The translations under genes and the position numbers were made by a program. Below the pieces are notes generated by a model. That model did no database searches and was not told the origin of the DNA. It was given only the letters and a program-made list of their open reading frames with translations. A stretch of DNA of 64,000 nucleotides from Gordonia mangrovi (GTDB lineage: Bacteria > Actinomycetota > Actinomycetes > Mycobacteriales > Mycobacteriaceae). Positions 1-7,801 of the stretch are shown in pieces (within the stretch, counting starts at the first letter, position 1; each line of letters starts with the position of its first letter). The stretch is taken from positions 4,960,001 to 5,024,000 of the forward strand of contig NZ_CP102850.1 in the NCBI RefSeq assembly GCF_024734075.1, read 5' to 3'.

Positions 1-1
1 C

Positions 2-82
2 CATCGCAGGCGGCGGTTCAAGGCCAAGGGGGTACCACGTGATCTCGTGGTGTTCGCCGCTGTGCCGCGCTACGAGAAGTGA
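2..82 (+). CDS. C-terminal end of an unidentified protein (cut by window edge)
   Basis: An open frame enters from the left edge and ends at TGA 80-82, giving 26 residues that finish in VVFAAVPRYEK. The stretch is rich in Arg and Lys at its beginning. No motif is visible and the family cannot be named from this tail. It is also possible that the frame is open by chance, because only 81 bases are seen. Confidence 0.35.
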   Translation, partial: HRRRRFKAKGVPRDLVVFAAVPRYEK

Positions 83-319
83 GTGACGTTAACGAAATAT
101 CTCGCGCCGCCGCACTTTTGGACGTTTCGGCGGGTATGTCCGATTGACCCGGGGCCACCATGCGACATTAACGTCCCGTTTGTACGAGGTGGTGGCACAG
201 GACGCAAACCGAGGGCACAATATTGGCGACAGCCGTCGGGCGGCCTGGTGTTGAACAGTCAGCGCACGGACGGATTCCTCGACAGTTCCGAGCACGATTC
301 CCCAGGGGCAGAGTGACCA

Positions 320-568
320 GTGCACAACAAGCAGCAACGCGACACCCAGCATGACAAGCGGCAGCAGATGATCGACTTCGAGACGTCCTGGTACCAGCTC
401 GGCGGCGGATCCTCGAGTGCGATCTCCGAACGTTTCGGGCTCTCCGATCGGGAGTTCTTCGGCGAGGTCGACCGTATCGTCACAGATGACCCGCCCGCGA
501 CGCTGACCTCCGGTGAACTTCGCCGCATGCGAGGCGTGATCCGCCGGCGACTGTGGATGGCCCGCTGA
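320..568 (+). CDS. DUF3263-type small protein
   Basis: An 82-residue protein from GTG 320. The segment MIDFETSWYQ...AISERFGLS...FFGEVDRIV followed by a basic RRMRGVIRRRL tail matches the usual layout of DUF3263 proteins: an aromatic-rich N-terminal helix, an RFG helix-turn element and a basic C-terminus. The family is common in Actinobacteria and has no established biochemical role; the shape suggests a small nucleic-acid-binding helical protein, which is inference. The preceding 237 bases (83-319) hold nothing I can support as a gene. The next gene lies 128 bases downstream behind its own putative operator, so this is probably a single-gene unit. Confidence 0.7.
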   Translation: MHNKQQRDTQHDKRQQMIDFETSWYQLGGGSSSAISERFGLSDREFFGEVDRIVTDDPPATLTSGELRRMRGVIRRRLWMAR

Positions 569-628
569 ATCGACTCCTCGGTCGATTTTCACCCGAGGGT
601 GTCGACGTGGTCGCTGTCACACGCTAAT

Positions 629-648
629 CTGACTACGCAAGTCCTCAG
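629..648. promoter_or_regulatory. Imperfect inverted repeat upstream of mpaB-like gene 1
   Basis: The 20-base stretch CTGACTACGCAAGTCCTCAG lies 49 bases before the ATG at 697. Its left arm CTGACTAC is identical to the left arm of the perfect palindrome in front of the second DUF2236 gene at 42450-42469. The right arm is degenerate. A shared operator for the two paralogous families is inferred. Confidence 0.4.
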
Positions 649-696
649 AATGGGGGCACTCGTCGTGAGACGAGTCAGAACGCGTGGAGGTCCGAC

Positions 697-1662
697 ATGA
701 CAATCACCCAGCCGTCCCCAGTGGTGGCCGACGAACCGGTGATATCGCACGGCGACGACGAGATCGAACTCATCTCCCCGGATTCGCTCACCGCCGAACT
801 CGTCGGCCGGTATACCTTCCTGCCGGTCAACGGTGCGGCATTCGTGATGCAGGTGATGCATCCGGTCATCGGTGACGTCGTGGGCAAGTACTCCGTGTTC
901 CGTACCGACCCGATGGGGCGGGCCGTCCGGTCGATCGACTCGGTCATGCGCTGGGTGTACGGCGGGCAGGAGGCAATCGAAGAGGGCAAACGACTGCGAC
1001 GGATGCATCAACCGCTGCAGATGCGCAACGCCGAGGGCAAGCACATCAGCGCGCTCAACCCCGAGGCCTATCAATGGGTGATCGGCACCGCCTTCCCGAC
1101 GTCGGTCGCAGCGGCACCACTCGTCCTGGGTCGTGAGTTCACATCCGCAGAGGAAGAGGAGGTGTACCGCGACAACGTCCGGATCGCCAAGATCGTGCAG
1201 GTGCCGATGAAGGGGTTCCCGCAGACGATCGAGGAGTTCACGCCCTACTTCGACAACATGATCGACAATGTCCTGGTCGCTCACCCGACTGCGTTGGAAC
1301 TGGTCCGGCAGATGCAGACGGCGCCGCGGCTCGACAGGGCCGTCCCGAAGCCCATGGTCCGGTTTGCGAACACCGTCGCGCGGTACGCCTCGGTTCCCGC
1401 GCAGAAACTCAACTATCTGACGACCGTCGGAGTGATGGACCCGCGCATCCGCGAGATCCTCGGCATCACCTGGACCGACGGTGAACAGCGTGAGTTGGAA
1501 CGCATCCACACCGCGATCCGTGCCGCGTATCGTGTTCTGCCCGAGCGCCTGACGTACTTCCCGTTGGCCTACCATGCGCGCCGCCAGCACGACCAGATCA
1601 TGAAGATGAAGGCTCGGGAGGGCTCCGGGGCGGCCTACAAGGTGGCCGGCGCCGCACACTGA
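697..1662 (+). CDS. MpaB-family (DUF2236) oxygenase, copy 1
   Basis: A 321-residue protein starting at ATG 697 behind a clear GGAGG (686-690). It has the DUF2236/oxygenase-MpaB layout: an N-terminal segment with NGAAFVMQVMHPVIGD, a DPMGRAVRSIDSVMRWVYGG block, and a C-terminal part ending with a Tyr-Phe-Pro-Leu-Ala-Tyr-His-Ala motif. Characterised members of the wider family include the latex-clearing protein Lcp and fungal MpaB, which are haem-dependent; the substrate of this protein cannot be read from sequence. It is not an obvious sequence duplicate of the second DUF2236 protein at 42483-43334, but both genes carry related inverted repeats upstream. No signal peptide is visible. The downstream small gene begins 29 bases after the stop. 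Confidence 0.82.
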   Translation: MTITQPSPVVADEPVISHGDDEIELISPDSLTAELVGRYTFLPVNGAAFVMQVMHPVIGDVVGKYSVFRTDPMGRAVRSIDSVMRWVYGGQEAIEEGKRLRRMHQPLQMRNAEGKHISALNPEAYQWVIGTAFPTSVAAAPLVLGREFTSAEEEEVYRDNVRIAKIVQVPMKGFPQTIEEFTPYFDNMIDNVLVAHPTALELVRQMQTAPRLDRAVPKPMVRFANTVARYASVPAQKLNYLTTVGVMDPRIREILGITWTDGEQRELERIHTAIRAAYRVLPERLTYFPLAYHARRQHDQIMKMKAREGSGAAYKVAGAAH

Positions 1663-1691
1663 TTGCGCCGGCGGGCCTCTACACTTGCAGG

Positions 1692-2108
1692 GTGCCGTTC
1701 TCCGACGACGACCTCGAGGCGTTCTATCGCGAGATCGAGAAGCGCACCGACGCACGCGGTTCGGGCCGTCGGACACGGCCTGAACCGCCGGCGACCGGTG
1801 CCGGCGGCGAGCCGTCGGACACCTCGGCGTTCACGGACTCGGCGTTCACGGACTCGGAACTCGAGAGTTTCTACCGGGAGGTCGAGGCCCGCACGGCGGC
1901 GACGCCGCGACGGCGTCCCCGGCGGACCGCAGAGTCGAAGCGGTCGTCGAAGTCCTGTCCCACCCCGGACAAGGTCGCCTTCGCCTCGGATGTGCTGGCC
2001 CGTCAGGGCATCGTCGCCGTGCGCCGTCACGCCGGCCCCGGACCGACGTTGCGATGCTATGAATGTGTCTGCGGCGCATGGCACATCACCAGCAGGCAGC
2101 GGCCGTGA
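1692..2108 (+). CDS. Hypothetical protein with duplicated FYRE module and Cys-rich tail
   Basis: A 138-residue protein from GTG 1692. It contains two copies of a short acidic helix: DDDLEAFYREIEKRT near residues 5-19 and DSELESFYREVEART near residues 54-68. A Pro/Arg-rich linker follows, then a C-terminal domain CPTPDKVAFAS...LRCYECVCGAWHIT, whose three closely spaced Cys residues suggest a small metal-binding or zinc-ribbon-like fold. A 15-base direct repeat (1824-1838 and 1839-1853) encodes AFTDS twice just before the second helix. The stop codon overlaps the GTG of the next gene, so the two are translationally coupled. I do not recognise the family, and its role is unknown. Confidence 0.6.
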   Translation: MPFSDDDLEAFYREIEKRTDARGSGRRTRPEPPATGAGGEPSDTSAFTDSAFTDSELESFYREVEARTAATPRRRPRRTAESKRSSKSCPTPDKVAFASDVLARQGIVAVRRHAGPGPTLRCYECVCGAWHITSRQRP

Positions 2109-2755
2109 GTGGCTCACCGCCGCGTGGCGTCGAGATCGACCTCGCCACCTCGGACGTCGATGCGACCTGCGCTGCCTACCTGCGGCTCTTGGGCCGGGCG
2201 ACGGGCGATGCGCTCGTATTCGGCAACGGATCGCTCCGCGTCCGCGCCGGTGGAGATCACCGCGTGTCCTTCGGCGTCGACGACCTCATCGCCGCGCAGC
2301 GACTGATGGGGCGACGGGGCCTCGACCCGGGCGAGCCGGTCGGGGTGAGCTCCGGTGTCGGCTCCCGACCGACCCCGCACTCCGACCTCGACGCGATCGA
2401 CCACCTCGTGTTCACGGCACCTACGCGTGATCGTGCGCTCGCCCTCTTCGGCGCCACCCTGGGTCTCGACTTCCGCCTCGACCGCGCCATCGGCGGTGAC
2501 GCTCGTCAACTGTTCTTCCGCGCCACCGATCTCGTCGTCGAGGTGGTGGTGGGGCCCGACCCGCAGCCGGCCGCGCAGTGTGTGCTGTGGGGTCTGGCGT
2601 GGTCGGCTCCGGACATCGAGGCCACCCACCACCGGCTCACCGCCGCAGGGATGCCGGTCAGCGAGATCAGGGTCGGCCGAAAGCCGGGCACCCGCGTGTT
2701 CACCGTCCGCGAGCCCGAACTGGCGACGCGCACCGTGGTGATCGGCCCGACCTGA
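2105..2755 (+). CDS. VOC-superfamily (glyoxalase/dioxygenase fold) protein
   Basis: A 216-residue protein. I chose GTG 2105 because it overlaps the preceding stop in a GTGA arrangement; a longer upstream reading would be internal to the previous gene. Two tandem VOC half-domains can be seen: residues about 8-75 (VEIDLATSDVDATCAAYLRLLGR...) and about 95-210 (DAIDHLVFTAPTRDRALALFGATLGLDF...). This matches the beta-alpha-beta-beta-beta repeats of the glyoxalase/bleomycin-resistance superfamily. Metal ligands cannot be assigned with certainty; an HLVF start of the second half is typical. The substrate is unknown. It is coupled to the Cys-rich hypothetical upstream. Confidence 0.75.
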   Translation: MSGSPPRGVEIDLATSDVDATCAAYLRLLGRATGDALVFGNGSLRVRAGGDHRVSFGVDDLIAAQRLMGRRGLDPGEPVGVSSGVGSRPTPHSDLDAIDHLVFTAPTRDRALALFGATLGLDFRLDRAIGGDARQLFFRATDLVVEVVVGPDPQPAAQCVLWGLAWSAPDIEATHHRLTAAGMPVSEIRVGRKPGTRVFTVREPELATRTVVIGPT

Positions 2756-2854
2756 CGGCGCCGCGACGAGCACCGCCCGGGAGATGGACGGCCGAACCGA
2801 CGACCAGCGAGCCCGGTTCCGCTGGTCCACGCCTGACTCGCGTCGCTGCGTGCA

Positions 2855-2934
2855 GCCCAGACCTCCTGAAGCCCAGACCTCCTGAAGCCCAGACCTCCTG
2901 AAGCCCAGACCTCCTAGATGCCAGACCTCCTAGT
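2855..2934. repeat. Five tandem copies of a 16-base unit (GCCCAGACCTCCTGAA)
   Basis: Units lie at 2855-2870, 2871-2886, 2887-2902 (identical), and 2903-2918 and 2919-2934 (slightly diverged). They fill the space between two convergent genes, and the stop codon of the minus-strand oxidoreductase gene (2930-2932) sits inside the last unit. Each unit carries ACCTCCT on the plus strand and AGGAGGT on the minus strand, that is, the anti-Shine-Dalgarno and Shine-Dalgarno cores. Because 16 is not divisible by three, the array is not a coding repeat. Confidence 0.9.
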
Positions 2935-4135
2935 TGCCAGACCAACCGGTGTCGTCCGCGGTCGCTGACGCGGGATCGCGGATGCCTCGATAGATCCCGC
3001 GGCGCACGATCCACGGCTGCAGGAGCGTGTCGATCGACCATGTGGGGAAGCGGAACGGCCGCCCGCCGGGGGTGAAGACCTCCAGGCCGTCGCGCTGGAC
3101 CCCGAGGACCGACCCCCAGCGGCGATGGCGAGGTCGATAGTGGCGCCGGTGCCCCCCGCGCAGCGTGGCCCGCACGTTGTGCGCCATCAGCCGGTCGGCC
3201 CGATTGCGCGCCGAATTGCGCAGCGGATCGGTCGCCGCGACGTCGCCGACGGCGAAGATCCGGTCCTGGCCGACGACGCGGAGGTCGGATTCGACACGAA
3301 CGAATCCGTGTTCGTCGAGCAGATCGCCAGGAAGCCACTCGGTGTTCGGGCGTACCGCTCCGATGGCCCACACGACGGCATCGGCGGATGCGGGTGGCTG
3401 CCCGGTGGTCCAGTGCACCGGGCCGGTGCCGATCCGGTCGATACCGGAGTCGCAGGGGAGTTCGGCCCGATGGCCGGAATGCATCTCCACACCGAGCCCG
3501 TCGAGCCGTGACCGCACATGCTGCCAGACCCGGGGATGATGGGCGGGTAGCGCTCGCGCCCCCGGGAAGTACAGTCGCACGTTCTTGGCGGGCCACACCG
3601 CCGCGATGTTGGCGGCGCTGCTGACCGCGGCCGCACCACCGCCGATCACCGCCACGCTGGTCGCGCCGTCGAGACTGGTGTGTGTCTCGCCGAGCTCGCG
3701 GTCGATGTCCGTCGTGGTCTGCAGCGTCGGTTGCCGCCAGAATCCGTTACGCACACCCGTCGAGATCACCAGTACGTCGTAGGGTTCGGCGACAACCGAA
3801 CCGTCGCCGAGCGCGACGTCCACGCGGGCGCGCGCGGTGTCGAGGCCGACGAGGCTGCCGTGGACGGTGCGCACCCGGTCCAGCCCGCGGAAGCGGTCGA
3901 ACGAGATCCAATGGTCGCGGACCCACGCGTCGGGTCGGGAGATCCGGGTGCCCAGTTCCTGCCCGCTCAGCAGCCCGGGTTTCGACGAGATGCCGACCAC
4001 ATCGCAGTGCGGCCGGGAACCCAACCAGGGCAGCGGGATCGGTGATCGGCCCCGCGCGAGGTGGATCGCGGTCAGCAGCCCGCTGTCACCCATACCGGCG
4101 ATCACGACACGCGGACGGGCCCGGTGGTCGGTCAC
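2930..4135 (-). CDS. NAD(P)/FAD-dependent oxidoreductase (NDH-2/AIFM2-like fold)
   Basis: A 401-residue flavoprotein of the two-dinucleotide-fold type. The start GTG at 4135 overlaps the stop of the upstream DUF1295 gene (GTGA), and a longer frame would run back into that gene. The N-terminal FAD-binding motif reads RVVIAGMGDSGLL, the central NAD(P)-binding motif SVAVIGGGAAAVSSA, and the C-terminal FAD motif DRIFAVGDVAA. The family includes type II NADH dehydrogenases and quinone reductases; the actual electron acceptor is not evident. Co-expression with a membrane DUF1295 protein suggests work on a lipid or quinone-like substrate (inference). The 3' end lies in the 16-base repeat array. Confidence 0.8.
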   Translation of the reverse strand: MTDHRARPRVVIAGMGDSGLLTAIHLARGRSPIPLPWLGSRPHCDVVGISSKPGLLSGQELGTRISRPDAWVRDHWISFDRFRGLDRVRTVHGSLVGLDTARARVDVALGDGSVVAEPYDVLVISTGVRNGFWRQPTLQTTTDIDRELGETHTSLDGATSVAVIGGGAAAVSSAANIAAVWPAKNVRLYFPGARALPAHHPRVWQHVRSRLDGLGVEMHSGHRAELPCDSGIDRIGTGPVHWTTGQPPASADAVVWAIGAVRPNTEWLPGDLLDEHGFVRVESDLRVVGQDRIFAVGDVAATDPLRNSARNRADRLMAHNVRATLRGGHRRHYRPRHRRWGSVLGVQRDGLEVFTPGGRPFRFPTWSIDTLLQPWIVRRGIYRGIRDPASATADDTGWSGN

Positions 4136-5046
4136 CGGCGGCTCCGCACGGAGCCGCCCGCGCGCGGCGGCCGTAGCACGAATCGCGGAACCCGGTCGAT
4201 CACCGCCTGATATCCGGGTCGGCGGGCGAGGCTGCGCCGCTCCATCAGCGGGATGCTCGCACCCTCGAAGAGTGCGAGCATCGCCGCGGCACCGATGAAC
4301 AGCCACCAGGCATCCGCCGGGGAGGCCGCCACCCCGAACAGCGCGATCGCGAACCAGAACGAGAACTCACCGAAGTAGTTCGGATGACGCGACCATCCCC
4401 AGACACCGTGATCCATCACCTCGCCGGCACGAGCCGACCGGACGAATCGGCGCAACTGCCCGTCGGCGATCGTCTCGAGGGTGATGGCGGCCATCCCGAC
4501 CAGAAACGCCACGACGACCAGCCACATCGGCCCCGCAGCGGGACGTGTCACGGCCACGTAGGCAGGGATCATCCCGGCGAACACCTGCAGCGTCGGGATC
4601 ACGTGGATGGCGAAGAGATCCACCGGCAGTTCCCACCGACCGGCATCATCCCGCAGCTGTGCGTAGCGCCAGTCCTCGTGGTGCAGACCGGGAAACGTGC
4701 TCACCCAGTTGGCGGTGAGCCGGATCGCCCACACCGACACCATCGCGAACAGCAGCCAGGTGCGCACATCGTCGATGCCGAAGTCACCACGGCACCACCA
4801 GTACACGAGCAGCAGCGGCGGGATCACGCTCCAGTACGCGTCGTAGAAGCTGCTGTTGTGGTGATACCGGCTGAACCCGAAGATGACCACGGTGGCCAGC
4901 AGGTCGGCGATCAGCGTGTCGAGCCACAGCGCGTCGGTGGCGGGACCCCAGGCCAACCAGAGCGCGGCCACCGCTACCGCCACCAGGTAGGCGATCGCGA
5001 CGCGGGCGAGTCCGGCGACCCGACGCGACGGTGTGTGCGTGGACAT
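4132..5046 (-). CDS. DUF1295 membrane protein (steroid 5-alpha-reductase/isoprenylcysteine methyltransferase-like)
   Basis: A 304-residue integral membrane protein starting at ATG 5046 (MSTHTPSRR). Several hydrophobic segments follow each other: VAIAYLVAVAVAALWLAW, LLATVVIFGF, VIPPLLLVYWW, LLFAMVSVWAIRL, MWLVVVAFLVGMAAI and a C-terminal pair. The family signature is the stretch DHGVWGWSRHPNYFGEFSFWF, typical of DUF1295 and related steroid-5-alpha-reductase C-terminal proteins, which bind NADPH near the Arg-His-Pro-Asn-Tyr element. It is the first gene of a two-gene operon with the FAD oxidoreductase. The LLM gene upstream ends only 8 bases before its start, so all three may be cotranscribed. 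Confidence 0.85.
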   Translation of the reverse strand: MSTHTPSRRVAGLARVAIAYLVAVAVAALWLAWGPATDALWLDTLIADLLATVVIFGFSRYHHNSSFYDAYWSVIPPLLLVYWWCRGDFGIDDVRTWLLFAMVSVWAIRLTANWVSTFPGLHHEDWRYAQLRDDAGRWELPVDLFAIHVIPTLQVFAGMIPAYVAVTRPAAGPMWLVVVAFLVGMAAITLETIADGQLRRFVRSARAGEVMDHGVWGWSRHPNYFGEFSFWFAIALFGVAASPADAWWLFIGAAAMLALFEGASIPLMERRSLARRPGYQAVIDRVPRFVLRPPRAGGSVRSRR

Positions 5047-5054
5047 CGACGATC

Positions 5055-6086
5055 TCAGATGAGCGTCGCCAGTTGCTCGATCTCGGCCACACTGCCCGGG
5101 GACACCAGCATCATGGTGACACCGGCGGCCGCCCACCGCTTGACCTCCGAACGCACGTGGTCGAGGTCACCGACGATCGCGGAATCCGCCACCACCTCGT
5201 CGGGTATCACCTGCGCGGCCTGATCCTTGCGGTTGCTGCGGAACAGGGCGGTTACCTCGTCGACCACGTCGGCATAGCCCATCCGCCGATACACCTCGGC
5301 ATGGAAGTTGGTGTCCTCGCTGCCCATCCCGCCCATGTAGAGCGCGAGAAACGGTTTGATGGCCTCGTAGGTGGCGGCGCGGTCGTCGGTGACGACGATC
5401 TGGGCAGTGGCGCAGATCTCGAAGTCCGCGCGGGAGCGGCGCGCCCCGGGCCGTGCGAACCCCTCGTCGAGCCACTCGTTGTAGGTGTCGGCGAGACGCG
5501 GTGTGTAGAACAGCGGCAGCCACCCGTCGGCGATCTCGGCGGCCAGGGCGATGTTCTTGGGCCCTTCGGCGCCCAGCATCACCGGGATGTCGGGACGCAG
5601 CGGATGGGTGATCGGCTTGAGCGGCTTACCCAATCCGCTGCTGTCCGCGCCGGTCAGTGGCAGTGGGTAGTGCGGTCCGCTGCTGGTGACCGGTGCCTCG
5701 CGGGCCCACACCTGGCGCATGATGTCGATGTACTCCCGGGTGCGCGCGAGCGGTTTGGCGAATCGTTGGCCGTACCATCCTTCGACGACCTGGGGACCGG
5801 ACACCCCGAGCCCGACGATGTGGCGGCCGCCGGACAGGTGATCGAGAGTCAGTGCGGCCATGGCGCACGCGGTCGGGGTGCGAGCTGACAGTTGCAGCAC
5901 CGATGTGCCCAGCCGGACCCGTTCGGTGGCCGAGCCCCACCACGCCAGTGGGGTGTACGCATCCGACCCCCACGCCTCGGCGGTGAAGATGCTGTCGAAT
6001 CCGGCGGCCTCGGCGGCGGCGACCAATTCGGCGTGGTTGGTCGCCGGCTGTGCACCCCAATATCCCAGCTGTAGCCCGAGTTTCAT
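5055..6086 (-). CDS. LLM-class F420-dependent oxidoreductase 1
   Basis: A 343-residue luciferase-like monooxygenase-fold protein. I prefer ATG 6086 (MKLGLQLGYWG), the usual N-terminus of the family, over an ATG four codons earlier. Typical elements are the initial strand MKLGLQLGYWG, the FTAEAWGSDAYTPLAWWG segment, RVRLGTSVLQLSARTP, HIVGLGVSGPQVVEGWYG and PVMLGAEGPKNIALAAEIADGWLP. Members of this group reduce or oxidise substrates with cofactor F420; the substrate is unknown. The gene is followed after 8 bases by the DUF1295 gene on the same strand. Confidence 0.85.
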   Translation of the reverse strand: MKLGLQLGYWGAQPATNHAELVAAAEAAGFDSIFTAEAWGSDAYTPLAWWGSATERVRLGTSVLQLSARTPTACAMAALTLDHLSGGRHIVGLGVSGPQVVEGWYGQRFAKPLARTREYIDIMRQVWAREAPVTSSGPHYPLPLTGADSSGLGKPLKPITHPLRPDIPVMLGAEGPKNIALAAEIADGWLPLFYTPRLADTYNEWLDEGFARPGARRSRADFEICATAQIVVTDDRAATYEAIKPFLALYMGGMGSEDTNFHAEVYRRMGYADVVDEVTALFRSNRKDQAAQVIPDEVVADSAIVGDLDHVRSEVKRWAAAGVTMMLVSPGSVAEIEQLATLI

Positions 6087-6131
6087 GCTGCTCCCCACAT
6101 CACACGGCCGACGGTACGGCTCCCGTGCAGT

Positions 6132-7250
6132 TCACCGTAGCGGGTCGCCGTCGATCGCCGCGGCGACATGGGCGGCCAGAGCAAAGCAGGACGTGAGACC
6201 GGGACTTTCGATGCCGAAGAGATTGACGACGCCGGCGACGCCATGGTCGGCCGGCCCCTGCACCAGGAAGTCGGCGGCCGGTTCGCCCGGTCCGGTCAGC
6301 TTCGGTCGGATGCCGGCGAAGTCGGGCTGCAAGGCGTCGTCGGGCAGTCCGGGCCAGTAGCGCCGGATGGCGGCGTAGAACGCGTCGGCCCGGGTCGGAT
6401 CGACGAGGTGCTCAGGTCGATCGACCCACTGCACGTCGGGACCGAAACGAGCGGCGCCACCGAGGTCGAAGGTGAGATGGACCCCGAGGCCACCGTCCAC
6501 CGGGACCGGGTAGATCAACCGCTCGAAGGGGGCCCGGCCCGAGCGCAGGCCGAAGTAGTTGCCCTTGGCGAGGTGACGCCGCGGCACGTGTGCGGTCGGG
6601 AACCCGGTCAGCGATGACGCGAGAGCCCACGCACCCAGACCGGCACAGTTGACCACTGCCCGACAGGCAATCTCCCCGATGTCGGCGACCGTCAGCTCGA
6701 TCGGGTGACCGGGTCGGATCCGGCCGGTGGTCACCGCGCTCCGCAGCGACACCACGGCGCCGGACTGCTCCGCATCGCGCCGCAGTGCCCGCATCAGCCC
6801 ATGCGCATCGACGATGCCGGTCGAGGGCGACCACAGCGCGGCCACGCCGCTCACCTCGGGTTCCAGCTCGGCCAGTTCGTCACGGTCGATCCGGCGGAGA
6901 TCACCCACCCCGTTGGCGTGGGCACGATCGGCGATGCGGTCGAGCGCGGCGAGTTGATCGCGGTCGGTGGCGACGATGAGTTTGCCGGTTCTGCGGTGCG
7001 CGATCGTGTTGTCGGCGCAATAGCGGTACAGCAGGGCGCGGCCGGTCACGCACATCCGCGCCTTGAGACTGCCGGGCGGGTAGTAGATCCCGGCGTGGAT
7101 GATCTCGGAATTGCGTGAACTCGTCTGGGTGCCGACCGCGTCCTCGCGCTCGAGGACCACCACGCTGCGGCCTTCGATCGCGAGATGGCGCGCGACGGCC
7201 AGACCGACCACACCCGCGCCGACCACCACGACGTCGACGGACTCCATCAC
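6132..7250 (-). CDS. FAD-dependent oxidoreductase, L-2-hydroxyglutarate oxidase (LhgO)-like
   Basis: A 372-residue DAO-fold flavoprotein. The N-terminus DVVVVGAGVVGLAVARHLA is a classic ADP-binding motif, followed by VLEREDAVGTQTSSRNSEIIHAGIYYPPGSLKA, which is characteristic of LhgO/YgaF and its relatives. The C-terminal FAD contact is LFGIESPGLTSCFALA. LhgO enzymes oxidise L-2-hydroxyglutarate to 2-oxoglutarate and feed electrons to the membrane quinone pool, repairing a side product of metabolism. The gene is divergent from the Ddn-like gene at 7351. Substrate assignment is by family resemblance only. Confidence 0.8.
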   Translation of the reverse strand: MMESVDVVVVGAGVVGLAVARHLAIEGRSVVVLEREDAVGTQTSSRNSEIIHAGIYYPPGSLKARMCVTGRALLYRYCADNTIAHRRTGKLIVATDRDQLAALDRIADRAHANGVGDLRRIDRDELAELEPEVSGVAALWSPSTGIVDAHGLMRALRRDAEQSGAVVSLRSAVTTGRIRPGHPIELTVADIGEIACRAVVNCAGLGAWALASSLTGFPTAHVPRRHLAKGNYFGLRSGRAPFERLIYPVPVDGGLGVHLTFDLGGAARFGPDVQWVDRPEHLVDPTRADAFYAAIRRYWPGLPDDALQPDFAGIRPKLTGPGEPAADFLVQGPADHGVAGVVNLFGIESPGLTSCFALAAHVAAAIDGDPLR

Positions 7251-7350
7251 GGTGTCCGAGCGTAGCCGCCCGATGGCCCCCGATGGAACCGACGGACAGA
7301 ACGAGCGATAGTAGGGTCGCCGTGGACGGGTGGTCGACGAAGGGATGGCG

Positions 7351-7698
7351 ATGAACCGATTTCAACGGATGGCGGCGATGGTCAACGGCGCCGTCGTTCC
7401 GGTACTGCGTATGCCCGGGATTCGCACGGTGGTGGGCGGCTCGATCACCCTGATCAGCTATACCGGGCGGAAATCGGGGAACCGGTTCGAATTACCCGTC
7501 GGCTATCGGCGATCCGGCGACACCGTCACCATCGGTGTCGCGATGCCCGACAAGAAGGGCTGGTGGCGCAACTTCACCGGCGCCGGCGCGCCCATCTCAT
7601 TGACTCTCGACGGCACGACCCGCACCGGCCACGCAGTGAGCCGGCGCGATGATCAGGGAGCCGTCAGCGTCCGGGTCGACCTCGACCCTGCCCCGTGA
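7351..7698 (+). CDS. Deazaflavin-dependent nitroreductase-family (Ddn-like) protein
   Basis: A 115-residue protein. ATG 7351 is chosen because GAAGGG (7339-7344) stands six bases before it; an in-frame ATG at 7345 would be too close. The segment ITLISYTGRKSGNRFELPVGYRRSG...KKGWWRNF is the family hallmark: a split beta-barrel strand followed by the WWRNF loop that contacts the deazaflavin F420. It is somewhat shorter than mycobacterial Ddn. Such proteins are F420H2-dependent quinone or nitro reductases. It converges with the LuxR-family regulator downstream. Confidence 0.8.
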   Translation: MNRFQRMAAMVNGAVVPVLRMPGIRTVVGGSITLISYTGRKSGNRFELPVGYRRSGDTVTIGVAMPDKKGWWRNFTGAGAPISLTLDGTTRTGHAVSRRDDQGAVSVRVDLDPAP

Positions 7699-7801
7699 CT
7701 TCGACCATCGGGCAGCACGGGTGTCCACCACCGCTGCCTGTGGAGCGCCGTGAGAAGCGCGTGGGGCGTCACGAAGGGGACTGCCCGTCGAGCTCTTTCG
7801 A

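Noticed and set aside
83-316. Possible 77-residue gene
   Set aside because: Low-quality composition, no ribosome-binding site, no motif, and a shadow frame on the other strand is equally open.
2700-3596. Minus-strand frame across the 16-base repeats
   Set aside because: It is out of frame with the oxidoreductase gene, and the repeat-derived peptide looks like noise.
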